DNA of 10,127 nt from Gallionellaceae bacterium. Lineage in GTDB: Bacteria > Pseudomonadota > Gammaproteobacteria > Burkholderiales > Gallionellaceae. A program made the position numbers and the translations under genes. Shown piece by piece: positions 1 to 6,510 of the stretch. The first letter of the stretch is position 1. Every line of letters begins with the position of its first letter. A model generated the notes under the pieces. That model was not told where the DNA came from. It searched no databases and saw only the letters and a list, made by a program, of their open reading frames with translations. The DNA lies in NCBI GenBank assembly GCA_003445795.1, contig DMCN01000064.1, positions 1 to 10,127 on the forward strand. Reading direction: 5' to 3'.

Positions 1-24
1 GTTCGAGTCCTCTTCTGGGCACCA
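1..24 (+). tRNA. tRNA 3' end, probably tRNA-Leu (partial)
   Basis: The window opens inside a tRNA gene. The bases fit tRNA positions 53-76 exactly: G53, the T-loop TTCGAGT, the 3' half of the T-stem CCTCT, the 3' acceptor strand TCTGGGC, discriminator A73 and an encoded CCA. The acceptor strand implies a 5' end GCCCAGA, outside the window. That acceptor plus discriminator A is what betaproteobacterial tRNA-Leu genes usually show, so Leu is my best call, but the anticodon and variable arm are not visible. A T-rich terminator hairpin follows 12 bases later, so this looks like the last gene of its transcript. Confidence 0.85.
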
Positions 25-67
25 TAATTCAACAAGATGGCTCGCGTAAGCGGGCCATTTTTGTTTT
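4..67 (+). repeat. Direct repeat, copy 1: tRNA 3' end plus terminator
   Basis: First copy of an imperfect direct repeat with its partner at 158-219. It contains CGAG, the shared 16 bases CCTCTTCTGGGCACCA, a short AT-rich spacer, CAACAAGATGG and the terminator stem and T-tract. The copies differ by a T at position 8, missing in copy 2, in the spacer after CCA, and by exchanged pyrimidines in the left terminator arm (CT versus TC) that keep the stem paired. Confidence 0.85.
37..67 (+). terminator. Intrinsic terminator of the tRNA transcript, copy 1
   Basis: A 9-bp stem (37-45 with 50-58, one G-T pair) is closed by the GNRA-type loop GTAA and followed by the tract TTTTTGTTTT. It lies just downstream of the tRNA CCA end and is oriented to terminate it. 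The stem and its flanks recur almost unchanged at 190-219. Confidence 0.85.
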
Positions 68-80
68 GTGCCCGGAACAA

Positions 81-158
81 GCGAAGCACCTGCGTGCTTC
101 GCGCCAGGACTCGAAAGGCATCCGGTGCAAGGGATGCCGGGGTCGCGCAAGCGTGACC
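81..158. repeat. Cluster of three GC-rich hairpins
   Basis: Three back-to-back inverted repeats fill the space between the two tRNA 3'-end copies. The first is 81-89 with 94-102 (9 bp, perfect, loop CTGC). The second is 117-123 with 132-138 (7 bp, perfect, 8-base loop). The third is 141-147 with 152-158 (7 bp with one G-T pair, loop CAAG). None has a T-tract, so they are not intrinsic terminators. They could form a structured RNA or be an interspersed palindromic element; I do not recognise the family. Confidence 0.65.
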
Positions 159-219
159 GAGCCTCTTCTGGGCACCAATTATCAACAAGATGGTCCGCGC
201 AAGCGGGCCATTTTTGTTT
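158..219 (+). repeat. Direct repeat, copy 2: tRNA 3'-end remnant plus terminator
   Basis: Second copy of the tRNA 3' end and terminator, about 153 bases downstream of copy 1. The acceptor 3' strand and CCA (162-177) are intact, but there is no matching T-stem 5' half upstream and one T-loop base is missing, so this is not a functional tRNA end. It reads as a relic of a tandem tRNA duplication or of an insertion that copied the tRNA 3' end. Nothing visible tells these two apart. Confidence 0.8.
190..219 (+). terminator. Intrinsic terminator, copy 2
   Basis: A 9-bp stem (190-198 with 203-211, one G-T pair) with the GNRA-type loop GCAA is followed by TTTTTGTTT. It is the duplicate of the terminator at 37-67 and would stop any readthrough from the tRNA before the convergent purA operon. 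Confidence 0.8.
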
Positions 220-243
220 GTATCCATGCTTTTCAAGTATTTC

Positions 244-276
244 AAATAAAAACACGCACCGCCTTGGCGATGCGTG
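244..276 (-). terminator. Intrinsic terminator of the hfq-purA operon
   Basis: Read on the minus strand, the arms 276-267 and 262-253 pair over ten positions with one C-A mismatch around a 4-base loop, followed by TTTTTATTT (252-244). It begins 28 bases beyond the purA stop codon and has the classic stem plus U-tract form, so it should end the minus-strand operon. On the plus strand the same stem lacks a good T-tract. Confidence 0.8.
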
Positions 277-303
277 CTCGTTTCTACCGTTTGAATCACC
301 TGC

Positions 304-1617
304 TCAGACCTTGAACGGGTGACGCAAAACGATAGTTTCGTCGCGGTCCGGCCCGGTGGAAACCATATCCACCGGTACTTCGCAGATCTCGGCGATACGT
401 TCCAGATACTTGCGGGCCTGCAGCGGCAGGTCTTCGTAACGCTTCACACCGACCGTGCTGTCGCTCCAGCCCGGCATGTCCTCATACACTGGTACGCAAT
501 CCACCAGTGACTCGGAACCGACCGGCAGGATATCGCTGAACTGGCCGTCGATGTTGTAGCCCACGCCGATACGCACCTTCTCCATGCCGTCCATCACGTC
601 CAGTTTGGTCACGCACAGGCCGGACACTCCGTTGATCTGGATGGAACGTTTCAGTGCAGCAGCATCGAACCAGCCACAGCGGCGGGCGCGACCCGTGGTG
701 GATCCGAATTCGTGTCCCTTCTCAGCCAGCATCTTGCCGATGGGATCCTGCTTCAGTTCGGCATCGTACAGCTCGGTCGGGAACGGACCGGAACCGACAC
801 GCGTGGTATAGGCCTTGGTGATACCCAGTACGTAATGCAGGCTCTGCGGGCCAATGCCGGCGCCGGCGCAGGCTGCGCCGGAGATGCAGTTGCTGGAAGT
901 CACAAACGGATAAGTACCGTGATCGATGTCCAGCAGGGTGCCCTGTGCACCTTCAAACAGCAGATTCTGTCCGGCCTTGTTTGCCTCGTACAGCGCGCGC
1001 GGCACATCCAGCACCAGCGGCTTCAGGCGCTCGGCCAGCGCCAGCGTCTCATCCATGGTCTTGTTGAAATCGACGGCCTCGGCTTTGAAATAATTCTTCA
1101 GCACGAAGTTGTGATAGTCCAGCACTTCGCCCAGCTTCGCGGCGAAACGCTTGCGGTGGAACAGGTCCTGCAGACGGATTGCGCGGCGCGCCACCTTATC
1201 TTCGTAGGCCGGGCCAATGCCGCGTCCGGTGGTGCCGATCTTGCCCGCACCCTTGGCGATCTCGCGCGCCTGATCCAGCGCCACGTGATGCGGCAGGATC
1301 AGCGGGCAGGCTTCGGAGATGCGAAGGCGGTCATACACATGCACACCAGCGGTCTCCAGTTGGTCCATCTCCTTCAGCAGGGCGGATGGGGACAGCACCA
1401 CACCGTTGCCGATGTAACACTTCACGTTATCGCGCAAAATGCCGGAGGGGATGAGGTGCAACACAGTCTTCTCGCCATTGATGACCAGCGTGTGGCCGGC
1501 GTTGTGACCGCCCTGGAAGCGCACCACACCCTGCGCATGGTCGGTCAGCCAGTCAACCACCTTGCCTTTGCCTTCATCGCCCCACTGGGTACCGATCACT
1601 ACAACGTTCTTGGACAT
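304..1617 (-). CDS. purA: Adenylosuccinate synthetase
   Basis: PurA joins IMP and aspartate, using GTP, to give adenylosuccinate, the first committed step from IMP to AMP, in the cytosol. The 437-residue protein is full length for the family. Visible motifs are GTQWGDEGKGK at residues 9-19 with the catalytic Asp14, GGHNAGHT at 36-43 with the catalytic His42, the IMP-binding stretch TTGRGIGPAYEDK near 129-141, and STTGRARRCGW near 305-315 with the arginines that contact aspartate and IMP. The ATG is preceded by AGGAAAGA at good spacing. It lies 25 bases after hisZ and is the last gene before the terminator at 244-276. Nothing looks damaged. Confidence 0.98.
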   Translation of the reverse strand: MSKNVVVIGTQWGDEGKGKVVDWLTDHAQGVVRFQGGHNAGHTLVINGEKTVLHLIPSGILRDNVKCYIGNGVVLSPSALLKEMDQLETAGVHVYDRLRISEACPLILPHHVALDQAREIAKGAGKIGTTGRGIGPAYEDKVARRAIRLQDLFHRKRFAAKLGEVLDYHNFVLKNYFKAEAVDFNKTMDETLALAERLKPLVLDVPRALYEANKAGQNLLFEGAQGTLLDIDHGTYPFVTSSNCISGAACAGAGIGPQSLHYVLGITKAYTTRVGSGPFPTELYDAELKQDPIGKMLAEKGHEFGSTTGRARRCGWFDAAALKRSIQINGVSGLCVTKLDVMDGMEKVRIGVGYNIDGQFSDILPVGSESLVDCVPVYEDMPGWSDSTVGVKRYEDLPLQARKYLERIAEICEVPVDMVSTGPDRDETIVLRHPFKV

Positions 1618-1642
1618 GTCTCTTTCCTGACCTTTTCAGTTT

Positions 1643-2803
1643 TCAATTCTTCAGCGCGACCACGCCCCAGTTGCCGTCGTGCAGCACCAGTTCGCGATCA
1701 CAGTTCAGTTCCGGGTGATATTCGGCCTTGCCCAGCAGATCGACCACCACGATTTCGCCCTGCTCGCGCAGTTTGGCAATTGCCGCATCCAGCGAGGCGT
1801 CCTGGCGATAGGGAGCGTGGATCCCCTTGGCCTGGGCCTGCTTCGCCAGCAGACCGTGCAACTGGCGCAGATCCATGCTGAAACCGGTAGCCGGACGGGC
1901 ACGGCCGAAGGCCTTGCCCACATCGTCGTAACGGCCTCCGACGGCGATGGCATCGTGGCTTCCCTCATGGTAAGCCGCGAACACCATGCCGCTGTGATAG
2001 TGGTAACCGCGCAGTTCGGCCAGGTCGATACCGATACCTCTGGCAGAGCCTTGCAGATGTGCTGCCGCCTGTGCCAGATCGTCCAGCGCCGCCTTCAGCT
2101 CAGGATAGTCCGGCAACACGGCACGTGCCTGCGCGATGACTTCGATGCCGCCATAGAGCTTGGGCAGGACCAATATCGCCGCCTGAGTCTGTGCCGGCAG
2201 ACCCGCGACCAGCGTTTGCAGGGTCGGCACATCCTTGCTCTGCAAGGCGTTGAACAGCTCGCTTTCCAGCCCGGCGGGAACAGCTGCGCGTTGCATCAGA
2301 CTGCGGAACACGGCGACATGGCCGAGATCGAGGTGCACGCCGGAGATGCCCAGCAAGGCCAGCGCTTGCAGCATCAGGCGCTGTACCTCCAGATCGCTTT
2401 CGATACCCGTATGGCCGTACAACTCGGCGCCGATCTGCAAGGGTTCGCGAGTGCGCATCAGGCCCGATGGCTGGGTGTGCAGCACGCTGCCGGCATAGCA
2501 CAGGCGCGCAACGCCCTGGCGATTGAGCAGGTGGGCATCGATGCGCGCTACCTGCGGCGTGATATCAGCGCGCAAGGCCAAGGTGCGGCCGCTCAACTGG
2601 TCGACCAGCTTGAAACTGCGCAGATCCATGTCGACGCTATCGTTGATGAGCAGCGATTCGGCATATTCCAGCAAAGGGGGCGACACCAGTTGATAGCCGG
2701 AACGGCGCAACAATTCAAGCACATCGCGACGCATGCCTTCGATGCGCCATGCCTCGTCCGGCAGCATGTCTTGGATATTTTCCGGTAACAACCAATTCAT
2801 CAT
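1643..2803 (-). CDS. hisZ: ATP phosphoribosyltransferase regulatory subunit HisZ
   Basis: HisZ is a catalytically inactive paralogue of histidyl-tRNA synthetase. It pairs with a short-form HisG to make the first enzyme of histidine synthesis and carries histidine feedback control. The 386-residue protein shows the class II synthetase core: NWLLPENIQDMLP at the N-terminus, LRADITPQVARI at about 77-88 (motif 2 region), and AVGGRYDDVGKAFG with ATGFSMDL in the C-terminal third. It lacks the C-terminal anticodon-binding domain of HisS, which separates it from a true synthetase. Two ATGs are adjacent. The first, which overlaps the yjeT stop as ATGA, fits the family's usual M-x-N-W-L-L-P-E start. 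No good Shine-Dalgarno is seen, so coupling to yjeT translation is likely. A short HisG is predicted elsewhere in the genome. Confidence 0.95.
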   Translation of the reverse strand: MMNWLLPENIQDMLPDEAWRIEGMRRDVLELLRRSGYQLVSPPLLEYAESLLINDSVDMDLRSFKLVDQLSGRTLALRADITPQVARIDAHLLNRQGVARLCYAGSVLHTQPSGLMRTREPLQIGAELYGHTGIESDLEVQRLMLQALALLGISGVHLDLGHVAVFRSLMQRAAVPAGLESELFNALQSKDVPTLQTLVAGLPAQTQAAILVLPKLYGGIEVIAQARAVLPDYPELKAALDDLAQAAAHLQGSARGIGIDLAELRGYHYHSGMVFAAYHEGSHDAIAVGGRYDDVGKAFGRARPATGFSMDLRQLHGLLAKQAQAKGIHAPYRQDASLDAAIAKLREQGEIVVVDLLGKAEYHPELNCDRELVLHDGNWGVVALKN

Positions 2804-2985
2804 TTCATCCAGTAAATCAGCAACAGCCCGCTCAACATCAGTGTCAATCCGATGAAGCGGGCCTGACCGTCCTGAAGCTGTGAAACCTTGAGCATCGTCT
2901 CGCGCCAGGAGGCGGGAAACAGGAACGGCATGATTCCCTCCAGCACCAACATCAACCCCAAAGCCGCCAGCCAGTAGTCGCCCAT
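2800..2985 (-). CDS. yjeT: DUF2065 small inner-membrane protein (YjeT family)
   Basis: A 61-residue protein with two hydrophobic segments, at about 4-23 (LAALGLMLVLEGIMPFLF) and 43-59 (RFIGLTLMLSGLLLIYWM), joined by a short polar loop containing SWRETMLKVSQL. This is the DUF2065/YjeT family, whose members typically sit directly downstream of hflC, as here and in E. coli. The function is not established; position suggests a link to the HflK/HflC-FtsH membrane complex, which is inference. It starts 6 bases after the hflC stop, with an AGGA that overlaps that stop codon, and its own stop overlaps the hisZ start. Confidence 0.9.
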   Translation of the reverse strand: MGDYWLAALGLMLVLEGIMPFLFPASWRETMLKVSQLQDGQARFIGLTLMLSGLLLIYWMK

Positions 2986-2991
2986 GCGATC

Positions 2992-3870
2992 CTATTTGCC
3001 GTCCCTGCCGGAGCCCTTCAGATACTTGAAGAACGGCGAACCGGCATCCAGCACCATGATATCGCTCTTGTTCTTGAAGCCCTGTTTGTAGACATCCAGA
3101 CTGCGGTAGAAGGCGTAGAACTCGGGATTGCGGCCAAACGCGCCAGCATACAAGGCCGATGCCCTAGCATCGCCCTCACCCTTAATCTTCTGCGCATCGC
3201 GATAGGCTTGCGCCAGGGTCACTTCGCGCTGCCTGTCGGCATCAGCACGGATCTTTTCGCTCTCGGCATTACCCGTCGCGCGCAACTCGTTGGCGACACG
3301 TTTACGCTCGGCATCCATACGGCGATAGACAGACTCGCTGATCTCCACCGGGAAATCCACACGCTTCAGGCGCACGTCGAGCACTTCCACGCCGATCTTG
3401 CGCGCGTCAATGTCGGTCTTCTCCTGCACCACGCGCATCAGTTCGTCGCGCTTGCCGGAGACCACTTCATGGATGGTGAGTTTGCCGAACTCTTCGCGCA
3501 TCGCGGAGTTCACCGTCTGCATCAGACGGGTCTGCGCGCGCGCCTCGTCGCCGCCCACGCTGATGTAATACTGCTTCACATCGACAATGCGCCATTTGAC
3601 GAAGGAGTCCACCAGCATGTTCTTCTTTTCGGCTGTGATGATGCGTTCCGGCTCAGGTGCATCCATCGTCAGGATGCGGGAATCAAACAGCCGCACGTTC
3701 TGTACCAGCGGCAACTTGAACTTGAGTCCGGGAGTGGTCTCGACCCGTATCACTTCGCTCAACTGGAAGACGATGGCAACTTGGCGCTGGTCCACTACGA
3801 ACAGACTCATGCTGGCCAGGATCAGAACGACGACCACGCCCACCAGAATATTGGTTGAATTCAGCTTCAT
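2992..3870 (-). CDS. hflC: HflC, SPFH-domain modulator of FtsH
   Basis: HflC forms with HflK a large inner-membrane complex that surrounds the protease FtsH and limits its access to membrane substrates. The 292-residue protein has an N-terminal membrane anchor at about 8-26, then the periplasmic SPFH/band-7 domain beginning with VVDQRQVAIVFQLSEV and including GLKFKLPLVQNV. A charged helical segment follows (RMDAERKRVANELRATG, then SEKIRADADRQREV), the usual coiled-coil rim, and the C-terminal part has AGAFGRNPEFYAFYRSLDVY. The start overlaps the hflK stop by one base (TAATG) and has a strong GGGAGG seven bases upstream. Length and domain order are normal. Confidence 0.97.
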   Translation of the reverse strand: MKLNSTNILVGVVVVLILASMSLFVVDQRQVAIVFQLSEVIRVETTPGLKFKLPLVQNVRLFDSRILTMDAPEPERIITAEKKNMLVDSFVKWRIVDVKQYYISVGGDEARAQTRLMQTVNSAMREEFGKLTIHEVVSGKRDELMRVVQEKTDIDARKIGVEVLDVRLKRVDFPVEISESVYRRMDAERKRVANELRATGNAESEKIRADADRQREVTLAQAYRDAQKIKGEGDARASALYAGAFGRNPEFYAFYRSLDVYKQGFKNKSDIMVLDAGSPFFKYLKGSGRDGK

Positions 3871-5036
3871 TAGCGTGCCTCCCTTTCGCGACCGAACAAG
3901 GGTGCGCGCTGCACCACCTCGTTCGTGGGTGTCGATGTCAGTTGCTCCGTAGGCTTGGGCAATTCAGCTCCCGGGTTCGTGCTCTGGATCAGTTTATCCA
4001 AAGGCAGGTAAAGCAGATTGCCGCCGCCGCTCTTCTGGTCGACGATGACCTTGCTGGTGCTGGTCAGTATCTGCTGTTTCATGTCCTGATACATACGTTC
4101 GCGCGTCACTTGCGGCGCTTTCTCATACTCGATCAATATCTGCTTGAAGCGGCTCGCATCACCCTCGGCATTGGCGATCACGCTCTGTTTGTAACCGTCC
4201 GCTTCCTGCATCAGGCGTGCTGCCGCACCTTTGGCGCGCGGCACCACATCGTTGGCGTAAGCCTGGCCTTCGTTCTTCTGGCGCTCGCGATCCTGGCCTG
4301 CTTTCACGGCATCGTCGAACGCGGCCTGCACCTGTTCCGGCGGCTGCGCGTTCTGCATGGTGACCTTGCTCACAATGATGCCCGACTTGTAGCGGTCGAG
4401 GATGTCCTGGATCAGTTTGGTGGTGGATGCGGCGACCTGCTCGCGGCCTTCATACAGCACGTAGTCCATCTTGCTGCGGCCAACCACTTCGCGGATGGCC
4501 GTCTCGGCAGCCTGGCGCACGTTCTCGTCAGGATTGCGGTTATTGAACAGGTATTCGGCCGGATCCTTGAGGAAATATTGCACCGCGAACTGGATGTCGA
4601 CGATGTTCTCGTCATCGGTCAGCATCAGCGACTCTTTCAGCATCTTGTTCTTCACGTTCTCGCGATAGCCAATCTCGGCGGTACGCACCTGGCTCAGGTT
4701 GACCACTTCCACAGTCTCTACCGGATACGGCAGGTGCCAGCGCGGGCCGGCTTCAGTGATCTCCACCTGCTTGCCGAAACGCAGCACAACACCGCGCTGG
4801 CTGGCATCGACGATATAGAAGCCGCTGGCAATCCAGACCAGTGCCACGATCAGCACGATCAGGCCGATTCCGCCGCCCATACCGCCGGAAGTGTTGCCGT
4901 CACCGCTCTTTGGCGCGCCGCCGCCGGACTTGCCGAACAGCGATTCAATCTTGCGATTCAAATTGCGCATCACCTCTTCCAGATCGGGGGGGCCGCCGCC
5001 GTTCTTGTTGCCCCATTGCGGATCATTCAATCCCAT
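3870..5036 (-). CDS. hflK: HflK, SPFH-domain modulator of FtsH
   Basis: Partner of HflC in the FtsH-regulating membrane complex. The 388-residue protein begins with a glycine-rich cytoplasmic segment (about 1-55, with WGNKNGGGPPDLEEV and several Gly runs). A single transmembrane helix follows (about 56-73, IGLIVLIVALVWIASGFY), then the band-7 domain starting VDASQRGVVLRFGK, with DENIVDIQFAVQYFLKD in the middle. A long Ala/Glu/Arg-rich helical region comes next and the tail, rich in Thr and Pro, is low in complexity. It starts 22 bases after the hflX stop, with AAAGG upstream of the ATG. N-terminal Gly-rich tracts are a known HflK trait, so nothing is odd. Confidence 0.97.
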   Translation of the reverse strand: MGLNDPQWGNKNGGGPPDLEEVMRNLNRKIESLFGKSGGGAPKSGDGNTSGGMGGGIGLIVLIVALVWIASGFYIVDASQRGVVLRFGKQVEITEAGPRWHLPYPVETVEVVNLSQVRTAEIGYRENVKNKMLKESLMLTDDENIVDIQFAVQYFLKDPAEYLFNNRNPDENVRQAAETAIREVVGRSKMDYVLYEGREQVAASTTKLIQDILDRYKSGIIVSKVTMQNAQPPEQVQAAFDDAVKAGQDRERQKNEGQAYANDVVPRAKGAAARLMQEADGYKQSVIANAEGDASRFKQILIEYEKAPQVTRERMYQDMKQQILTSTSKVIVDQKSGGGNLLYLPLDKLIQSTNPGAELPKPTEQLTSTPTNEVVQRAPLFGREREAR

Positions 5037-5058
5037 AGTCCGTTACCTTTTGGTCGAT

Positions 5059-6201
5059 TCAATTATCATTCAGCGGATGCCATTCTTCCGCCTGCTTTTC
5101 CGAGGCCGGCACATCGCGCATCTCGGCGAGCGCGGCCCGTAATTCCGTCAAACCGGCGCCAGTCTTGGCACTCAGGTGAACGCTGGCGATTTTACCATAT
5201 TCGTCGCGCTTGACGCCCGCTTCCAGGCCCTGCAGGTCGATCTTGTTGTAGACCACGATCTGCGGGATATGCTGAGCGCCGATCTCGGCCAACACCTTGT
5301 TCACTTCGGCCACCTGATCGTGCCGCTCGGGGCTGTTCACGTCCACCACATGCAGCAACAGGTCGGCCAGCGCGGTCTCTTCCAGCGTACTGCGAAAGGC
5401 TGCCACCAAGCCGTGCGGCAGATGGCGAATAAACCCTACCGTGTCAGAAAGCACAACCTGACGCGGGCTGTCACCTTCCAGAAATATCTTGCGTGCCGTG
5501 GTATCCAACGTGGCGAACAACTGGTTGGCGACATAAACGTTGGCGTTGGTTAACCGGTTGAATAAAGTGGATTTACCCGCGTTGGTATAACCCACGATGG
5601 AAACCGACATCACGTCGGAACGGTTGCGCGCCTTGCGCTGCAATTCGCGGTGCTTTTTCAGCTGCTTAAGCCGTTCATTGAGCAGGTGGACGCGCCTATC
5701 CAGCTTGCGCCGGTCCAGCTCCAGCTGCGTTTCGCCCGGACCGCGTGCGCCGACAGCGAACTTCTGCTGGCCCATGTCCATGTTCATGCCGACCAGGCGC
5801 GTGGAAAGGTATTTTAGCTGTGCCAACTCGACCTGGACCTTGCCTTCATGGCTCTGCGCCCGCAAAGCGAAGATATCCAGGATCAGCATGGTACGGTCGA
5901 TCACCCGCGTCTGGATCTTGGCGGTGAGATTGCGCATCTGCGCCGGGGACAGATCGTGGTTGAAAATGACCAGCGGCGCTTCCAGTTCCTCGACCAGCGC
6001 GGCGATCTCGTCCACCTTGCCACTGCCAGCAAAGGTCGACGCGTCCGGACGCTGTCGCTTGCCCTCTACCAGCGCAAGCGTATGCACGCCGGCGCTTTCC
6101 GCCAGCAAACGTAATTCTTCCAGGCTTTCTGCGTAATCGGGCGCGCCGAAATCGAGACTGACCAATATCGCTGTATTGGCAACAGTCGTTGATTCAGACA
6201 T
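5059..6201 (-). CDS. hflX: Ribosome-associated GTPase HflX
   Basis: HflX is a GTPase that binds the 50S subunit and, in E. coli, splits stalled or heat-damaged 70S ribosomes. The 380-residue protein has the N-terminal HflX domain, ending in the family signature GARGPGETQLELDRR (151-165), and a helical linker rich in Lys/Arg. The G domain has G1 GYTNAGKST (204-212), switch I LFATLDTTAR (228-237), G3 DTVG (253-256), G4 NKID (319-322) and G5 SAK (344-346). I chose the ATG that overlaps the hfq stop by one base (TGATG). A GTG one codon upstream (first base 6204, overlap GTGA) is possible and would add one residue. There is no strong Shine-Dalgarno, so coupling to hfq is likely. Confidence 0.96.
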   Translation of the reverse strand: MSESTTVANTAILVSLDFGAPDYAESLEELRLLAESAGVHTLALVEGKRQRPDASTFAGSGKVDEIAALVEELEAPLVIFNHDLSPAQMRNLTAKIQTRVIDRTMLILDIFALRAQSHEGKVQVELAQLKYLSTRLVGMNMDMGQQKFAVGARGPGETQLELDRRKLDRRVHLLNERLKQLKKHRELQRKARNRSDVMSVSIVGYTNAGKSTLFNRLTNANVYVANQLFATLDTTARKIFLEGDSPRQVVLSDTVGFIRHLPHGLVAAFRSTLEETALADLLLHVVDVNSPERHDQVAEVNKVLAEIGAQHIPQIVVYNKIDLQGLEAGVKRDEYGKIASVHLSAKTGAGLTELRAALAEMRDVPASEKQAEEWHPLNDN

Positions 6202-6431
6202 CACTCAGCTTCGAAGGGGATGGTGACAGCGCGTGCGGGAACGATAGTGGAGATAGCGTGCTTGTAGACCATCTGGGTGACGGTGTTCTTCAGCAGTACC
6301 ACGTATTGATCGAACGACTCGACCTGGCCTTGCAGCTTGATGCCGTTGACCAGATAGATGGCGACCTGCACATGTTCCTTACGCAATGCGTTCAGGAACG
6401 GGTCTTGTAGTTGTTGCCCTTTTGTACTCAT
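6201..6431 (-). CDS. hfq: RNA chaperone Hfq
   Basis: Hfq forms a hexameric ring that pairs small RNAs with mRNAs in the cytosol. The 76-residue protein contains Sm1 (about 9-50: QDPFLNALRK, then YLVNGIKLQGQVESFDQYV) and Sm2 (VYKHAISTIVPAR, 55-67). Proximal-face residues Q9, D10, Y43, K57 and H58 and distal-face Y26 and G30 are present. The rim patch reads RKEH instead of E. coli RRER. The C-terminal tail is only about nine residues and ends acidic (FEAE), far shorter than in E. coli. The frame stays open upstream to a GTG at 6464, but the ATG at 6431 gives the family's normal start (MSTKGQQLQDPFLN). A hairpin with A-R-N triplets lies directly upstream, at 6434-6463. Confidence 0.97.
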   Translation of the reverse strand: MSTKGQQLQDPFLNALRKEHVQVAIYLVNGIKLQGQVESFDQYVVLLKNTVTQMVYKHAISTIVPARAVTIPFEAE

Positions 6432-6433
6432 GA

Positions 6434-6463
6434 TGTCCGCTCTTGTTGTTCTTGGGGCGGACA
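6434..6463 (-). promoter_or_regulatory. hfq leader hairpin with A-R-N loop, possible autoregulatory site
   Basis: On the minus strand a perfect 7-bp inverted repeat, TGTCCGC (6463-6457) and GCGGACA (6440-6434), brackets a 16-base loop and ends 2 bases before the hfq ATG. The loop contains AAG-AAC-AAC-AAG, with a fifth A-R-N triplet (AGC) running into the stem. The A-R-N triplet is the known binding motif of the Hfq distal face in Gram-negative bacteria. The only Shine-Dalgarno-like bases (GCGGA) lie in the 3' arm. E. coli hfq is known to repress its own translation through its 5' leader; that this hairpin does so here is inference. Confidence 0.45.
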
Positions 6464-6510
6464 CTTTACTGGAAAAACAGGTATTGCGAAAGAGCGAGTT
6501 ACCGATGGGG

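Noticed and set aside
158..219. Second complete tRNA gene
   Set aside because: Only the acceptor 3' strand and CCA are intact; the T-stem 5' half, anticodon arm and a proper 5' acceptor strand are missing.
66..322. Two overlapping plus-strand frames of 82 and 84 codons at the left edge
   Set aside because: They run through the tRNA-like repeat, both terminators and the purA end, have no ribosome binding site, and show no recognisable protein.
712..1881. Long plus-strand open frame of 389 codons opposite purA and hisZ
   Set aside because: Antisense shadow of conserved genes, with low-complexity His/Gln-rich translation and no motif.
1679..2788. Plus-strand open frame of 369 codons opposite hisZ
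   Set aside because: It coincides almost exactly with hisZ in the mirrored frame; Gln/His-rich composition marks it as a shadow.
3855..5213. Long plus-strand open frame of 452 codons opposite hflC/hflK
   Set aside because: It is fully antisense to two well-conserved genes, rich in His, Leu and Ala as expected from the mirrored codon bias of GC-rich genes, and has no recognisable domain or ribosome binding site.
6432..6464. Upstream GTG start extending hfq by 11 residues
   Set aside because: The extension (SAPRTTRADI) is not part of known Hfq proteins and runs through the leader hairpin; the ATG at 6431 gives the conserved N-terminus.
6463..6491. Possible hfq promoter with TAAAGT as -10
   Set aside because: Only four of six -10 matches, and the -35 candidate TTTCGC is poor; not enough to call as a feature.
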